Positions 44,554-53,141 are shown, counted from the stretch's first letter. The stretch is DNA of 64,000 bases from Aldehydirespirator sp965221605 (GCA_965221605.1 CBDCSK010000016.1:248001-312000), one strand, 5' to 3'. Numbers and translations: made by a program. Notes: generated from the sequence alone by a model not told the origin.

Positions 44554-45675
44554 GTGATGGCCGATTCTCACAACTACATCGCCGTCATCCGGGTGGTCGG
44601 AGTCGGGGGCGGGGGCGTCAACGCCGTCAACCGGATGATCGACGCGGGCCTGCGGGGTGTGGAGTTCATCGCAGCCAACACCGACGCCCAGGCCCTCGGC
44701 ATGAGCGACGCGGACCTGAGGATCGACATCGGGAAGAACCTGACTCGCGGCCTGGGCGCGGGCAGCGATCCCGAGATCGGAAGGCAGGCGGCCGAGGAGC
44801 ACGTCGACGAGATCCGGGAGGCCCTCAACGGATCCGACATGGTGTTCATCACCGCGGGCAAGGGCGGGGGAACGGGCACCGGCGCCGCTCCGGTGGTGGC
44901 CGAGGTGGCCAAGAGCCTGGGCGCGCTCACCATCGGCGTGGTCACGCGGCCGTTCAGCTTCGAGGGGTCCCGTCGCTCGGTTCAGGCCGACGAGGGGATC
45001 CAGCGCCTCAAGGAGAAGGTCGACACCCTGATCGTCATCCCCAATGACCGGCTCATCGCCATCGCCGACGAGAAGACCTCCATGCTCAACGCGTTCCGCA
45101 TGGCCGACGAAGTGCTGATGCAGGGCGTAGGGGGCATAACCAACCTGATCACCACCCCTGGGCTCATCAACGTCGACTTTGCCGATGTCCGCACGGTGCT
45201 GACCGAAGCCGGCAGCGCCCTCATGGGCGTCGGATCGGCCACCGGCGAGGGGCGGGCGGTGGCCGCGGCCCGCGGCGCCATCTCGAGCCCGCTGCTCGAG
45301 TCATCGATCGACCGGTCCCAGGGCCTCCTGCTCAACATCTCGGGCTCCTCGAGCCTCGGCCTGATGGAGGTGAACGAGGCGGCCGAGGTGGTGCACTCGG
45401 TCGCGCACCAGGACGCCAACATCATCTTCGGGACGGTGATCGACGACGCGCTCGGGGACGAGGTGCGGGTAACCGTCATCGCGGCAGGGTTCGAGAGCGA
45501 CCGGCAGAGCTACGGCACCAGGGACCGCCGTGTCCGCCGGGACCGCAGGCAGATCGCGAGGACAGCCGAGGAGGATCTGCAGATCGCGGACGTGTTCGCC
45601 ACGGCCGAGCATGCCGGTGCGCCGGGCGGGCTCAACCTCAACGACGAGTTCGATGTGCCCGACTTCTTGAGATGA
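44554..45675 (+). CDS. ftsZ: Cell division GTPase FtsZ
   Basis: 373 residues. The nucleotide site includes VVGVGGGGVNAVNRMI, the tubulin signature GKGGGTGTGAAPVVAEVAK near residues 105-120, and the T7 loop INVDFADVRTVL. The C-terminal linker is short (about 50 residues) and ends in the conserved peptide FDVPDFLR, which binds partners such as SepF. AGGGAGG nine bases upstream supports GTG 44554 (ATG 44557 is possible). Since no ftsA exists here, SepF is the expected membrane anchor. Confidence 0.97.
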   Translation: MMADSHNYIAVIRVVGVGGGGVNAVNRMIDAGLRGVEFIAANTDAQALGMSDADLRIDIGKNLTRGLGAGSDPEIGRQAAEEHVDEIREALNGSDMVFITAGKGGGTGTGAAPVVAEVAKSLGALTIGVVTRPFSFEGSRRSVQADEGIQRLKEKVDTLIVIPNDRLIAIADEKTSMLNAFRMADEVLMQGVGGITNLITTPGLINVDFADVRTVLTEAGSALMGVGSATGEGRAVAAARGAISSPLLESSIDRSQGLLLNISGSSSLGLMEVNEAAEVVHSVAHQDANIIFGTVIDDALGDEVRVTVIAAGFESDRQSYGTRDRRVRRDRRQIARTAEEDLQIADVFATAEHAGAPGGLNLNDEFDVPDFLR

Positions 45676-45692
45676 CCGCGCCGCCCGCCAAG

Positions 45693-45819
45693 AGGCCGAG
45701 CCAGTAGGTGAGCGACTCCGTCCCGTCGGGCGAGGCCGTGGCCCGAGCGGCCCGTGAGCGCAAGCGAACAAGAGCGGGAATGGCCACGGCCGCGGCGCGA
45801 GGCGTCTGCACCCCCCTGT
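45693..45819 (+). repeat. Dispersed intergenic repeat, copy I (core subtype I)
   Basis: Head AGGCCGAGCCAGTAGG lies 17 bp after the ftsZ stop. The core has one extra A (GTGAGCGCAAGCGAACAAG). The tail (GGCGCGAGGCGTCTGCACCC) stops just before the preferred pgeF start, arguing against the earlier ATG inside the repeat. Confidence 0.75.
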
Positions 45820-45827
45820 CGATCTGC

Positions 45828-46539
45828 GTGATCGAGAGGGTGGTGCCGGCGGGCGACGGATGGCTCGTCAGGGTCCGCTGCTCGCAAGTCTTCGAGGGCG
45901 ACTTCCGCTGCGACCACGGCGGCGGGGCCGGCGCGGAGTGCGACGAGTCCCTCGAGCGACGGCGCCAGAGGCTCATGAGCGGTCGGTGGACCTGGCTCAG
46001 CCAGGTCCACGGCGCCGACGTGGCCTTCATCACCGAGCCCGGCGACTGTGCGGGGGCAGTGGCCGACGGAGCGGTGACGGCCGTGCCCGACGCCGTGCTC
46101 GCGCTGCACACCGCCGATTGCGCCCCGGTGGTGGTCGTCGGTGACGGAGCCCTGGGCGTGGCCCACGCCGGCTGGCGGGGAATCGTGGCCGGAGTGATCG
46201 GCCGGGTCGTCGACGGCGTGCGCCGGGCCCCAACCACCGGGGCGGTGACGGAGGTGCGCGCCGTGATCGGTCCGGTCATCAGACCCTCGAGCTACGAGTT
46301 CGGTGCCGATGATCTGGCCGCGGTGGCCTCAGCCGCCGGTTGCGGACGTGTCGGGCACCACATCCTGGGGCACTCCGGCCCTCGATCTCTGCGCGGCCGT
46401 GCTCGGGGCGCTGAACGCGGCCGGGGTCAACGCCGTCGAGGACCTGGGCCTCGACACCGCACGGGGCGGCTTCTTCTCACACCGGGCCCGCGGCGACCGG
46501 GGCCGCCAGGCGACCGCGGCCCGGCTGGAGAGACGGTGA
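45828..46539 (+). pseudogene. pgeF: Purine nucleoside phosphorylase-like/multicopper-type PgeF (YfiH) with +1 frameshift
   Basis: The N-terminal part (MIERVVPAGDGWLVRVRCS through SQVHGADV, HTADCAPVVVV, VAHAGWRGIVAGVI, PVIRPSSYEFGADDLA) carries the catalytic His and Cys of this family. Near 46350 the reading moves by one base, and the missing end (TSWGTPALDLCAAVLGALNAAGVNAVEDLGLDTARGGFFSHRARGDRGRQ) continues in the next frame to TGA 46537-46539. Dropping one G from the run at 46353-46355 restores a single frame (VGTTSWGTPALDL). The family corrects misincorporated peptidoglycan precursors. A sequence error is the simplest explanation, because both halves look well conserved. Confidence 0.75.
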
Positions 46540-47243
46540 GCGCGCCGCCGCCGGCGCCGGCCACCGTGGCCCGGCGGTACGAGGCTCTGCAGGCCCGCAT
46601 CGCCGGCGCGGGCGGGCAGGATGTCACCGTCATCGCGGTCACCAAGGCCTTCGGGGCGTGGGCCGTCGATGCGGCCGCCGCCTGCGGCATCGGCGACATC
46701 GGGGAGAACTACGCCCAAGAGTGTGTGGCCAAGGTCGCCGAAGCGTCCGCGGTGCCCATGCCCCGGGTCCACTTCGTCGGCCGGCTGCAGCGCAACAAGG
46801 TCCGGATGCTCGCCGGCTGCGTCGACGTCTGGCAGACCGTCGACCGGGTCGAGTTGGCACGCGAGATCGGCCGGCGCGCCCCGGGAGCGGAGGTGATGAT
46901 CCAGGTGAACATCTCCCACGAGGAGACCAAGGCAGGCTGCCCGCCCGCCGGCACGGAGTCGCTGGCCTCAGCAACCGATGATGCTGGACTCCGTCTGGTC
47001 GGCCTCATGGGCATCGGTCCGCTCGGGCCGCCCGAGGCGGCCCGCGACGGCTTCAGGAGGCTGCGGCGGCTTGTCGACTCCCTGGATTTGCCTCACTGCT
47101 CGATGGGCATGACCGACGACCTCGAAGTGGCCGTGGCCGAGGGCGCGACGATGGTCCGAGTTGGAAGGAGCCTCTTCGGGGTGCGTCCCCGCCAAGGGTT
47201 GGGCGGCGTGCCACAATATGACGCGCCGCCAGGGGATCGGTGA
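46536..47243 (+). CDS. PLP-binding YggS/PLPBP-family protein
   Basis: 235 residues, a PLP homeostasis protein with an alanine-racemase-like barrel. The PLP Lys is in VIAVTKAFGAWAV. GENYAQECVAK, VHFVGRLQRNKVRML, VNISHEETKAG, GLMGIGPLG and SMGMTDDLEVAVAEGATMVRVGRSLFG are family landmarks. GTG 46536 overlaps the true stop of pgeF (GTGA). In dcw clusters the gene normally stands between pgeF and sepF, as here. Confidence 0.92.
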   Translation: MSAPPPAPATVARRYEALQARIAGAGGQDVTVIAVTKAFGAWAVDAAAACGIGDIGENYAQECVAKVAEASAVPMPRVHFVGRLQRNKVRMLAGCVDVWQTVDRVELAREIGRRAPGAEVMIQVNISHEETKAGCPPAGTESLASATDDAGLRLVGLMGIGPLGPPEAARDGFRRLRRLVDSLDLPHCSMGMTDDLEVAVAEGATMVRVGRSLFGVRPRQGLGGVPQYDAPPGDR

Positions 47244-47286
47244 GGCTCGCAAGCACGCTAAAGTCTTCGCAAGGAGCGACGTATCG

Positions 47287-47827
47287 ATGCTGAAGAAGGC
47301 GATGATCTATCTCGGGCTCGGTCCAGACGAGCACTACGAGAGCTACGACGACCCGATCCGCCAGACACCGGCACACGGCACGACGCCGGGCCGGTATGCG
47401 CCCGAGACCGCGCAGCCCGGGGTGTCGGTCGCCTCGGGCGCCGCGCCCGGAGACCCGGTGCTGGGTCGCACAGTGCGGGCCGGTGCATCTCGCACCGGCC
47501 GAGGGCGGGGCCGGTCCGGACTCGGACTACGACAACCCGGTGCGCGTCGTGCATGCCGTGGCCACCAAGAGCATGAAGCCGCACGCGGTGTCTCCGGACG
47601 CCTTCAACGACGCCCAGGAGATCGGGGACCGGTTCAAGTCGGGCCAGCCCGTGATCGTGAACCTTCAGGCCGTCGACCGGGATCTGCAGCGGCGGCTCGT
47701 GGACTTCTCCAGCGGCCTCTGTTACGCCATGGGCGGCAAGATGGACCGGGTCGCCGACCAGGTCTACCTGCTCACCCCCGCCGATGTGGAGGTGTCGAAG
47801 GAGACCCCCAGGCCCAAGCGCTCCTGA
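47287..47827 (+). pseudogene. sepF: Cell division protein SepF with apparent +1 frameshift
   Basis: The N-terminal amphipathic membrane anchor MLKKAMIYLGLGPDEHYESY and an acidic linker are in one frame. The folded SepF domain (VRVVHAVATKSMKPHAVSPDAFNDAQEIGDRFKSGQPVIVNLQAVDRDLQRRLVDFSSGLCYAMGGKMDRVADQVYLLTPADVEVS) continues in the next. Removing one G from the GGG in GTGCGGGCC (about 47485-47495) joins them as TVRPVHLAPAEGG. SepF ties FtsZ to the membrane and should be essential where FtsA is absent, so true loss is unlikely. I expect a homopolymer error in the sequence. Confidence 0.8.
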
Positions 47828-47848
47828 CGGTAGTTCTCTGGACACTGA

Positions 47849-48118
47849 GTGCTCTGGTTCGTCTGCCTGCTGCTCAACATCTACCTGTTCGCGATATTCG
47901 GCCGCGTCCTGCTGAGCTGGTTCCCGCTCAACCCGCACGGGGCGATGGCCACCGTCGCCGGGTTCCTCATCACCGTCACCGACCCGGTCATGAGGCGGGT
48001 ACGGCAGATCCTTCCGGCGGCGCGGTTCGGTGGCATGGCGCTCGACTTCTCCCCGGTGATCGTGATCTTCGGGATCATCATCCTCCAGCGGCTCCTCAGG
48101 GCGGCCGGCATCTGCTGA
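47849..48118 (+). CDS. YggT-family membrane protein
   Basis: 89 residues with two membrane helices (LWFVCLLLNIYLFAIFGRVLLSWF and FSPVIVIFGIIILQRLL) and the family motif DPVMRRVRQILP between them. YggT genes commonly follow sepF and precede divIVA in Gram-positive dcw clusters. The role is unclear, with possible links to envelope and osmotic stress. The start is GTG 47849. Confidence 0.88.
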   Translation: MLWFVCLLLNIYLFAIFGRVLLSWFPLNPHGAMATVAGFLITVTDPVMRRVRQILPAARFGGMALDFSPVIVIFGIIILQRLLRAAGIC

Positions 48119-48214
48119 GAGGCCGCGTCGGGGCTGCTCGCAGCCGGGATGACCGGCAGCCTGCCGCGGCGGGGCATCCACCAAATGCGGGCATGCCCGT
48201 GGCATCATCCCCCC

Positions 48215-49474
48215 ATGAATGCTCTCAACGATCTCACCACCGAGGTCCGGTTTCGCGAGCGCATGCGCGGCTACGACTTCGAGGAGGTCGACAGCTACGT
48301 CAAGGCGGTGAGCCGGGCAGTGGCCCAGGGCCGGGATCAGATCTCGGACTTGCAACAGCGACTGGCCCAGACGGAGTCGCATACCGGCAACGGCGACGGG
48401 CTGAGCGAGACCCGCGAGATGCTGCTCCGCACCCTCGTTCTGGCCCAGCGCACCGCCGACATGGCAATCTCCGAGGCGCGGGAAGAAGCCAGGTCGATCA
48501 CCGACTCGGCGCAGGAGCGCGCCGCCAAGACGGTCGCCGAGGCTGAGGCGGCTGCCAACGAGCGGCTGCGCTCCTCGGAGGAGCGGGCCGCCAACACCCT
48601 CTCCGAGGCTGAGGAGAACTGCCAGTTGATTCTCAGCGAGGCGAAGCGGACCGCGGCTGCGGAGTTGGCTACCGAACGGGCCCGCAAGATCGAGGAGATC
48701 GAGGCTCTCGAGGCAACCCGAGCCGACCTCGAGGCGGCCACCGCGGCCATACAGGCCAGGCTCGACAGCGAGCGGTCGCAGTTGGGCAGCCTGGCGGCCT
48801 CGTTCCAGTCCTTCGTCGAGCAGTTCGAGCCCGTCACCGATCCAGGCGATTCCAGCGGCATGCCGATCGAGGCCGACGGCTCAGACCGGGACATCGAGGT
48901 CGACGAGAGCCCGATGCCCGGCGCGGGGGAGCTGGCCGCCGCGCCTGAGGCTGAGGCTGAAGGTGATGCTCCCACCGAACCGGCCGGCGAATCCCCCCTG
49001 GACCCCAGCGAAGAAGCCCCGGCCGCCGAGCAGACCACCGACGCCCTTACTGTCGAGGATGCCCTCGCGGACGCACTCACCACAGACGCGCTGGACGTCG
49101 AGGCGCCGCCCGATCTCTCGCAGGTGGAATGGGCCGAAGAGGACGCAGACGGGGACGCAGACACGGCCGAGGATGCTCCCGACAGCGCCTACTCGGCCGG
49201 GCCTGCCGGCGCCGGTGGGACCCACCGGGAGTCGACGGACCCTCGCCCGAGCGACGGAGCCGACACCGTGGCCGCGCCGGCCATGCACTCGGCGGAGGCC
49301 CGCAGCCCGGAGCTGTTCGACATCGAGGCCGAGGAGGACGACGAGTTCATCGAGCAGCTCCGGCAGGTCGTCAGCAGCGACGCACCCTTGCCCAGCGCCG
49401 ACGCGGCCATGGCGGCCTTCTTCGACCACGACGAGGGTGCTGGACGCGGCGGTAGGCTCGATCAGCGGGCCTGA
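48215..49474 (+). CDS. divIVA: DivIVA/Wag31-like polar growth protein with long acidic C-terminus
   Basis: 419 residues. The DivIVA N-terminal membrane-curvature domain is recognisable (VRFRERMRGYDFEEVDSYVKAVSRAV). A long coiled coil follows, about residues 35-210 (REEARSITDSAQERAAKTVAEAEAAANERL and on). The last 200 residues are very acidic and low complexity, then end in a short helical patch (DDEFIEQLRQVVSS). Wag31-type proteins mark poles and direct wall growth in actinobacteria. The acidic extension is longer than usual. ATG 48215 gives the standard N-terminus. Confidence 0.85.
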   Translation: MNALNDLTTEVRFRERMRGYDFEEVDSYVKAVSRAVAQGRDQISDLQQRLAQTESHTGNGDGLSETREMLLRTLVLAQRTADMAISEAREEARSITDSAQERAAKTVAEAEAAANERLRSSEERAANTLSEAEENCQLILSEAKRTAAAELATERARKIEEIEALEATRADLEAATAAIQARLDSERSQLGSLAASFQSFVEQFEPVTDPGDSSGMPIEADGSDRDIEVDESPMPGAGELAAAPEAEAEGDAPTEPAGESPLDPSEEAPAAEQTTDALTVEDALADALTTDALDVEAPPDLSQVEWAEEDADGDADTAEDAPDSAYSAGPAGAGGTHRESTDPRPSDGADTVAAPAMHSAEARSPELFDIEAEEDDEFIEQLRQVVSSDAPLPSADAAMAAFFDHDEGAGRGGRLDQRA

Positions 49475-49543
49475 GCACCGCACACGTCTGTACCGCCGAT
49501 ATAACCGGGAGTCCTTCGCCTGACGGCAGGACGGGAGCTTGAC

Positions 49544-50038
49544 ATGGCCAAGGCCGACGAGGCACAAGCCGGCAAGACCACGAACACCAAGCCGACCAGC
49601 GCCAAGGCGTCGGCCAAGACCTCCGGAGCGAAGCCGTCCGGGGCGAAGCGCGGGTCCAAGCCCCGCTTCGATGCCAAGTTCCTCGAGGACATGAGGCGGA
49701 GGCTGCTCAAGGAGCGGGCCAAGTACCTGCACTCGGCCGAGGAGTACCAGGCCGAGGCCGAGTCGCTGCTGGCCACTCGGGAACCCGGCGACGTCCAGTT
49801 CGACGAGGAGGGCGGCGAGGGCACCACCGTGGCGGTGGAACGCGAGCGCGACCTCGCCCTGTCCAGCCAGGCCCGTCACACGGTCAGCCAGATCGACGCC
49901 GCGCTCGAACGCATCGAGAACGGCACCTACGGCTACTGCGTCACCTCGGGAGCGCCGATTCCCATCGCCCGCCTCCGAGCCATCCCCTGGGCCGCCGAGC
50001 GTGTCGAGGTCAAGGCGGGCGGCCTGGGCCGCCGGTAG
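49544..50038 (+). CDS. DksA/TraR-family protein with degenerate zinc finger
   Basis: 164 residues. A Lys/Ala/Thr-rich N-terminal tail precedes a helical hairpin (LEDMRRRLLKERAKYLHSAEEYQAEAESLL), the FDEEGGEGTTVAVERERDLALS segment with acidic residues typical of the coiled-coil tip, and IDAALERIENGTYGYC. The DksA finger should have four Cys. Only the first remains (GYCVTSGAPIP...IPWAAERVE). Zinc-free DksA-like proteins exist and can still bind RNA polymerase. It lies 14 bp upstream of lspA. Confidence 0.82.
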   Translation: MAKADEAQAGKTTNTKPTSAKASAKTSGAKPSGAKRGSKPRFDAKFLEDMRRRLLKERAKYLHSAEEYQAEAESLLATREPGDVQFDEEGGEGTTVAVERERDLALSSQARHTVSQIDAALERIENGTYGYCVTSGAPIPIARLRAIPWAAERVEVKAGGLGRR

Positions 50039-50051
50039 AACCGCCGCAGTT

Positions 50052-50540
50052 GTGACCGGCGCGGCGACCGCGGGGGCCGCCCGTCGCCACGGGTCCGCGG
50101 CTCTGGTCACGGCCGCGGTCGTGGTGGGCGTCGATCAGCTCACCAAGTGGTGGGCGTTGGAGACGCTCGCCAATGGCCGCGTCATCGACCTCGTGTGGAC
50201 GCTACGACTGCGCCTGGTCTTCAACACCGGGGCCGCCTTCAGCAGCTTCCAGGGCCTCGGACCCCTGCTCGGCGTGGCGGCCGTGGCCGTGGCCGCATTC
50301 CTGCTGCTCAATCGGCGCCTGGTGTCCGGCCGGCTGTCGGCCGTCGCGACCGGGTCCATCGCCGGGGGAGCGCTCGGCAACCTCGCCGACCGCCTCTTCC
50401 GATCAGACGACGGCTTCCTCGGCGGGGCAGTGGTCGACTTCATCGACGTGCAGTGGTGGCCGGTGTGGAACGTGGCCGACATGGGGGTCGTGCTCGGTGG
50501 CGCGGCCCTGGTGTGGGCTTCCTATCGCCGGGCACGATGA
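50052..50540 (+). CDS. lspA: Lipoprotein signal peptidase (signal peptidase II)
   Basis: 162 residues and four membrane helices. It cleaves prolipoproteins at the lipobox Cys. Catalytic Asp residues lie in GGALGNLADRLF and VVDFIDVQWWPVWNVADM. VVGVDQLTKWWALETL and FNTGAAFSSFQG are family motifs. GTG 50052 is chosen because the frame's earlier start at 50001 lies inside the DksA-like gene. The stop overlaps the rluD ATG. Confidence 0.93.
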   Translation: MTGAATAGAARRHGSAALVTAAVVVGVDQLTKWWALETLANGRVIDLVWTLRLRLVFNTGAAFSSFQGLGPLLGVAAVAVAAFLLLNRRLVSGRLSAVATGSIAGGALGNLADRLFRSDDGFLGGAVVDFIDVQWWPVWNVADMGVVLGGAALVWASYRRAR

Positions 50541-51460
50541 GCCCTACGGGTGAGGTCGTCGGCTCGGCCCTAGACGGCCTGAGGCTCGACCGCGTGGTGG
50601 CCCTGGTGGCCGAGGTGAGCCGCTCGGCCGCGGCCCGGCTGGTGGCCACCGGCGACGTGCGCCTCGACGGCGCCGTGGTCACGTCGGGCGCCAGGCGGGT
50701 CGCCGCGGGCGAGTCGCTGGCCATCGCCGTCGATCGGCGCGACGATCCGCGCCCCGTTGCCGACCCCGACGTGACCTTCGAGACAGTCCTCGAGGACGCT
50801 CACCTGATCGTCGTGGACAAGCCTGCCGGCCTGGTCGTCCACCCCGGCGCGGGGCACGACCGCGGCACGCTGGTGAACGGTCTGCTGGCCCGCTATCCCG
50901 AGATCGCCGGTGTCGGCGACGCCTACCGGCCCGGGATCGTGCACCGGCTCGATCGGGGCACGTCGGGTCTGATGGTGGTGGCCCGCTCGGCGCGGGCCTA
51001 CGAGCTGCTGGTCGAGCAGTTGCGCTCCCATCAGCCCCAGCGGGTCTACTGCGCTCTGGTGCGAGGGCAGCCGGAGGCGGCTTCGGGCGTGATCGATGCA
51101 CCGATCGGTCGATCGAGCCGGAATCCGCAGCGCATGACCGTCACCGACCGGGGACGGTCGGCCCGGACCGGCTACACGGTGGAGCGGCGCTACCTGGAGC
51201 CGGCGAGAGCCGCGCTGCTGACGTGCCGGCTCGAGACCGGCCGCACCCATCAGATCAGGGTCCACCTTCGGGCCATCGGCCATCCGGTGGTCGGCGACCC
51301 GACCTACGGCTCGGGCCGCATCGACGATGTCTTCGGGTTGTCCCGGCCGTTCCTGCACGCCCGCAGCCTGTCCTTCACGCACCCTGTCAGCGGCGAGGCA
51401 GTGCAGGCGGAGTCGCCTCTTCCGTCCGACCTGGCCGCCGTGCTGGCCGCCTGCAGCTAG
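50537..51460 (+). CDS. rluD: RluA/RluD-family pseudouridine synthase
   Basis: 307 residues. An S4 domain (LRLDRVVALVAEVSRSAAARLVATGDVRLDG) precedes the catalytic domain with HLIVVDKPAGLVVHPG, catalytic Asp in GIVHRLDRGTSGLMVVAR, ETGRTHQIRVHLRAIGHPVVGDPTYG and FLHARSLSFTHP. It modifies 23S rRNA uridines. The ATG overlaps lspA (ATGA), the conserved lspA-rluD pair. Confidence 0.93.
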   Translation: MSPTGEVVGSALDGLRLDRVVALVAEVSRSAAARLVATGDVRLDGAVVTSGARRVAAGESLAIAVDRRDDPRPVADPDVTFETVLEDAHLIVVDKPAGLVVHPGAGHDRGTLVNGLLARYPEIAGVGDAYRPGIVHRLDRGTSGLMVVARSARAYELLVEQLRSHQPQRVYCALVRGQPEAASGVIDAPIGRSSRNPQRMTVTDRGRSARTGYTVERRYLEPARAALLTCRLETGRTHQIRVHLRAIGHPVVGDPTYGSGRIDDVFGLSRPFLHARSLSFTHPVSGEAVQAESPLPSDLAAVLAACS

Positions 51461-51485
51461 GAGATCAGGTGGCGGCCTTCGAGGT

Positions 51486-51932
51486 CTAGGTCTCGGAGTC
51501 CACGGGCCATGGCGCCTCGCCCTGGGCCATCGCCGTGATCTGGGCCAGGCTGAAGGAGTCCAGGAACCGCCGCATGTGCGAGCCCGACGCCGCCCAGATT
51601 GCGAGCAGCACGCACTGACCCTCGTGATCGCAGGCGCCGTCGGTGTGGGGCTCGCGGAAGTCGCCGGCCGAGATGGGTCCGTCCACCGCCCGCACGATGT
51701 CCGACAGCTTGATGTCGGACGGATCGCGGGCCAGGACGTACCCACCGCCCACGCCCCGCTTCGAGCGCACCAGACCGGCGCCCTTCAGCGCCAGGAGTAT
51801 CTGCTCCAGGTAGGGCTGGGGGAGCGCGGTGCGCTCGGCGATCTCCCGCACCGAGGTCGGCGCGTGGTCGGCGTGCAGCGCGAGGGACAGCAGGGCCCGG
51901 GACGCGTAGTCGCCCCGTGTCGAAACCCTCAT
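51486..51932 (-). CDS. Rrf2-family transcriptional regulator
   Basis: 148 residues. Winged-helix domain MRVSTRGDYASRALLSLALH, SVREIAERTALPQPYLEQILLALKGAGLVRSKRGVGGGYVLA, then a putative cluster loop with only two Cys (CDHEGQC) and ILLAIW-like helix LLAIWAASGSHMRRFL. Rrf2 proteins sense iron-sulfur status or redox through up to three Cys. With two, cluster binding is uncertain. It diverges from the phosphodiesterase gene across 74 bp. Confidence 0.9.
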   Translation of the reverse strand: MRVSTRGDYASRALLSLALHADHAPTSVREIAERTALPQPYLEQILLALKGAGLVRSKRGVGGGYVLARDPSDIKLSDIVRAVDGPISAGDFREPHTDGACDHEGQCVLLAIWAASGSHMRRFLDSFSLAQITAMAQGEAPWPVDSET

Positions 51933-52006
51933 GGCCGCCCGGTGACGGCAGGCGAGACTCTCGGGCTCCGGCGGGTCGACACCGTCATGGTGGCATCCTA
52001 GATGCC

Positions 52007-53131
52007 GTGGCTCGCCCGGAAGTCATCCCCACGCCGCGAGAGCCGGTCCTGCCCGCCTACGGCGGGGGATCCGTGGCCGACATAGTGCCTGCGATCCTCG
52101 AGCCCGGGCAGGACGGGACGGCCGGCCCGCTGCCCGAGGAGGTGCTCGACGCACGGGCGGTGGTCGTGCTGGTCCTCGACGGCCTCGGCGCAGAGCAGCT
52201 CACCACACACCGGCGCGTCGCGCCCACGCTGGCCGAGATGCACACGACCACCATCACCACGGTGGCACCGAGCACGACCGCTTCCGCCCTCACATCTATA
52301 GCCACCGGAGTCCCGGTCGGCGAGCACGGCATCGTCGGGTACCGGATCCGGACCCACGACGGCAACCTGAACGTCCTCAAGTGGAGGACGCCCCAGGGCG
52401 ACGCCCTCGACCGCTGCCCGCCGGAGCGGTTCCAGCCGGTCCCGTCGTTCGGCGGGCAGCAGCCGCCGGCGCTCCAGAGGGCCGAGTACCGCAAGTCGGG
52501 CTTCAGCCGGGCCTACCTGCGGGACGCCCGCCGCTTCGGCTTCAAGATGCTGTCGAGCCTCGCCGTGGAGATCCGGCGCCTGCTGGCTGCGGGGGAGTCC
52601 TTCGTCTATGCCTACTACGAGGGGCTCGACATCGTGGCCCACGAACACGCCTTCGGGGAGCACTACGAGGCCGAGCTGCGGGCCTGCGACCGTGTGATGG
52701 CCGACCTGCTGACGATCCTCCCCAAGGGAAAGGCGGTGGTGGCCATGGCCGACCACGGTCTGGTCGACTGCTCCGGTCACCTGGTCAGCATCGACCGCTC
52801 CGTGCTCGACTGCGCTGAGGCCGAGTCGGGCGAGGCCCGCTTCCGCTGGCTTCACGCCCGGCCGGGCCGCGGGCGCGCTCTCTACGAAGCGGCAGTGGAA
52901 GCCCACGGACCGCAGGCGTGGGTCCGCACCGCCTCCGAGATCGTCGACGGAGGCTGGCTCGGTCCGGTCGTGACCGACGCGGCCCGGTCCAGGCTGGGCG
53001 ACGTGGCCCTCGTCGCCCGGGACCGCTGGGCCTTCGGTCACCCCGACGACGGCAGCACCAGGCTCCTCGGCCGCCACGGCTCGCTGACCGCGGCCGAGAT
53101 GCTCGTGCCGCTCCTGGTCCACTGCTCGTAG
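52007..53131 (+). CDS. Alkaline phosphatase superfamily phosphodiesterase (NPP-like)
   Basis: 374 residues. The metal-site strand VVLVLDGLGAEQL, the nucleophile region APSTTASALTSIATGVPVGEHGIVGY, YYEGLDIVAHEHAFGEHYEAEL and MADHGLVD fit type I phosphodiesterase/nucleotide pyrophosphatases. The start is taken as GTG 52007. There is no signal peptide, so the protein appears cytoplasmic. The substrate is unknown. It is 10 bp upstream of the proteasome-activator gene. Confidence 0.85.
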   Translation: MARPEVIPTPREPVLPAYGGGSVADIVPAILEPGQDGTAGPLPEEVLDARAVVVLVLDGLGAEQLTTHRRVAPTLAEMHTTTITTVAPSTTASALTSIATGVPVGEHGIVGYRIRTHDGNLNVLKWRTPQGDALDRCPPERFQPVPSFGGQQPPALQRAEYRKSGFSRAYLRDARRFGFKMLSSLAVEIRRLLAAGESFVYAYYEGLDIVAHEHAFGEHYEAELRACDRVMADLLTILPKGKAVVAMADHGLVDCSGHLVSIDRSVLDCAEAESGEARFRWLHARPGRGRALYEAAVEAHGPQAWVRTASEIVDGGWLGPVVTDAARSRLGDVALVARDRWAFGHPDDGSTRLLGRHGSLTAAEMLVPLLVHCS

Positions 53132-53141
53132 GGTTGGGGCT

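Noticed and set aside
13541..45819. A repeated peptide such as LFAALTGRSGHGLA or EAVARAARERSEQERE, appearing in many frames as if it were a protein domain.
   Set aside because: It is encoded only where the dispersed repeat occurs, in different frames and on both strands, and it never continues a recognised domain. It is a DNA repeat, not a protein family.
13541..45819. A CRISPR array, because of repeated motifs.
   Set aside because: The copies are kilobases apart, in both orientations, without regular spacers, and no cas genes are present.
45708..47243. A 511-codon frame that looks like a PgeF-YggS fusion protein.
   Set aside because: The joining stretch (about 46356-46535) is basic and unlike either family, while the real PgeF end lies in the next frame and its stop overlaps the YggS GTG. 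It is a frameshift artefact.
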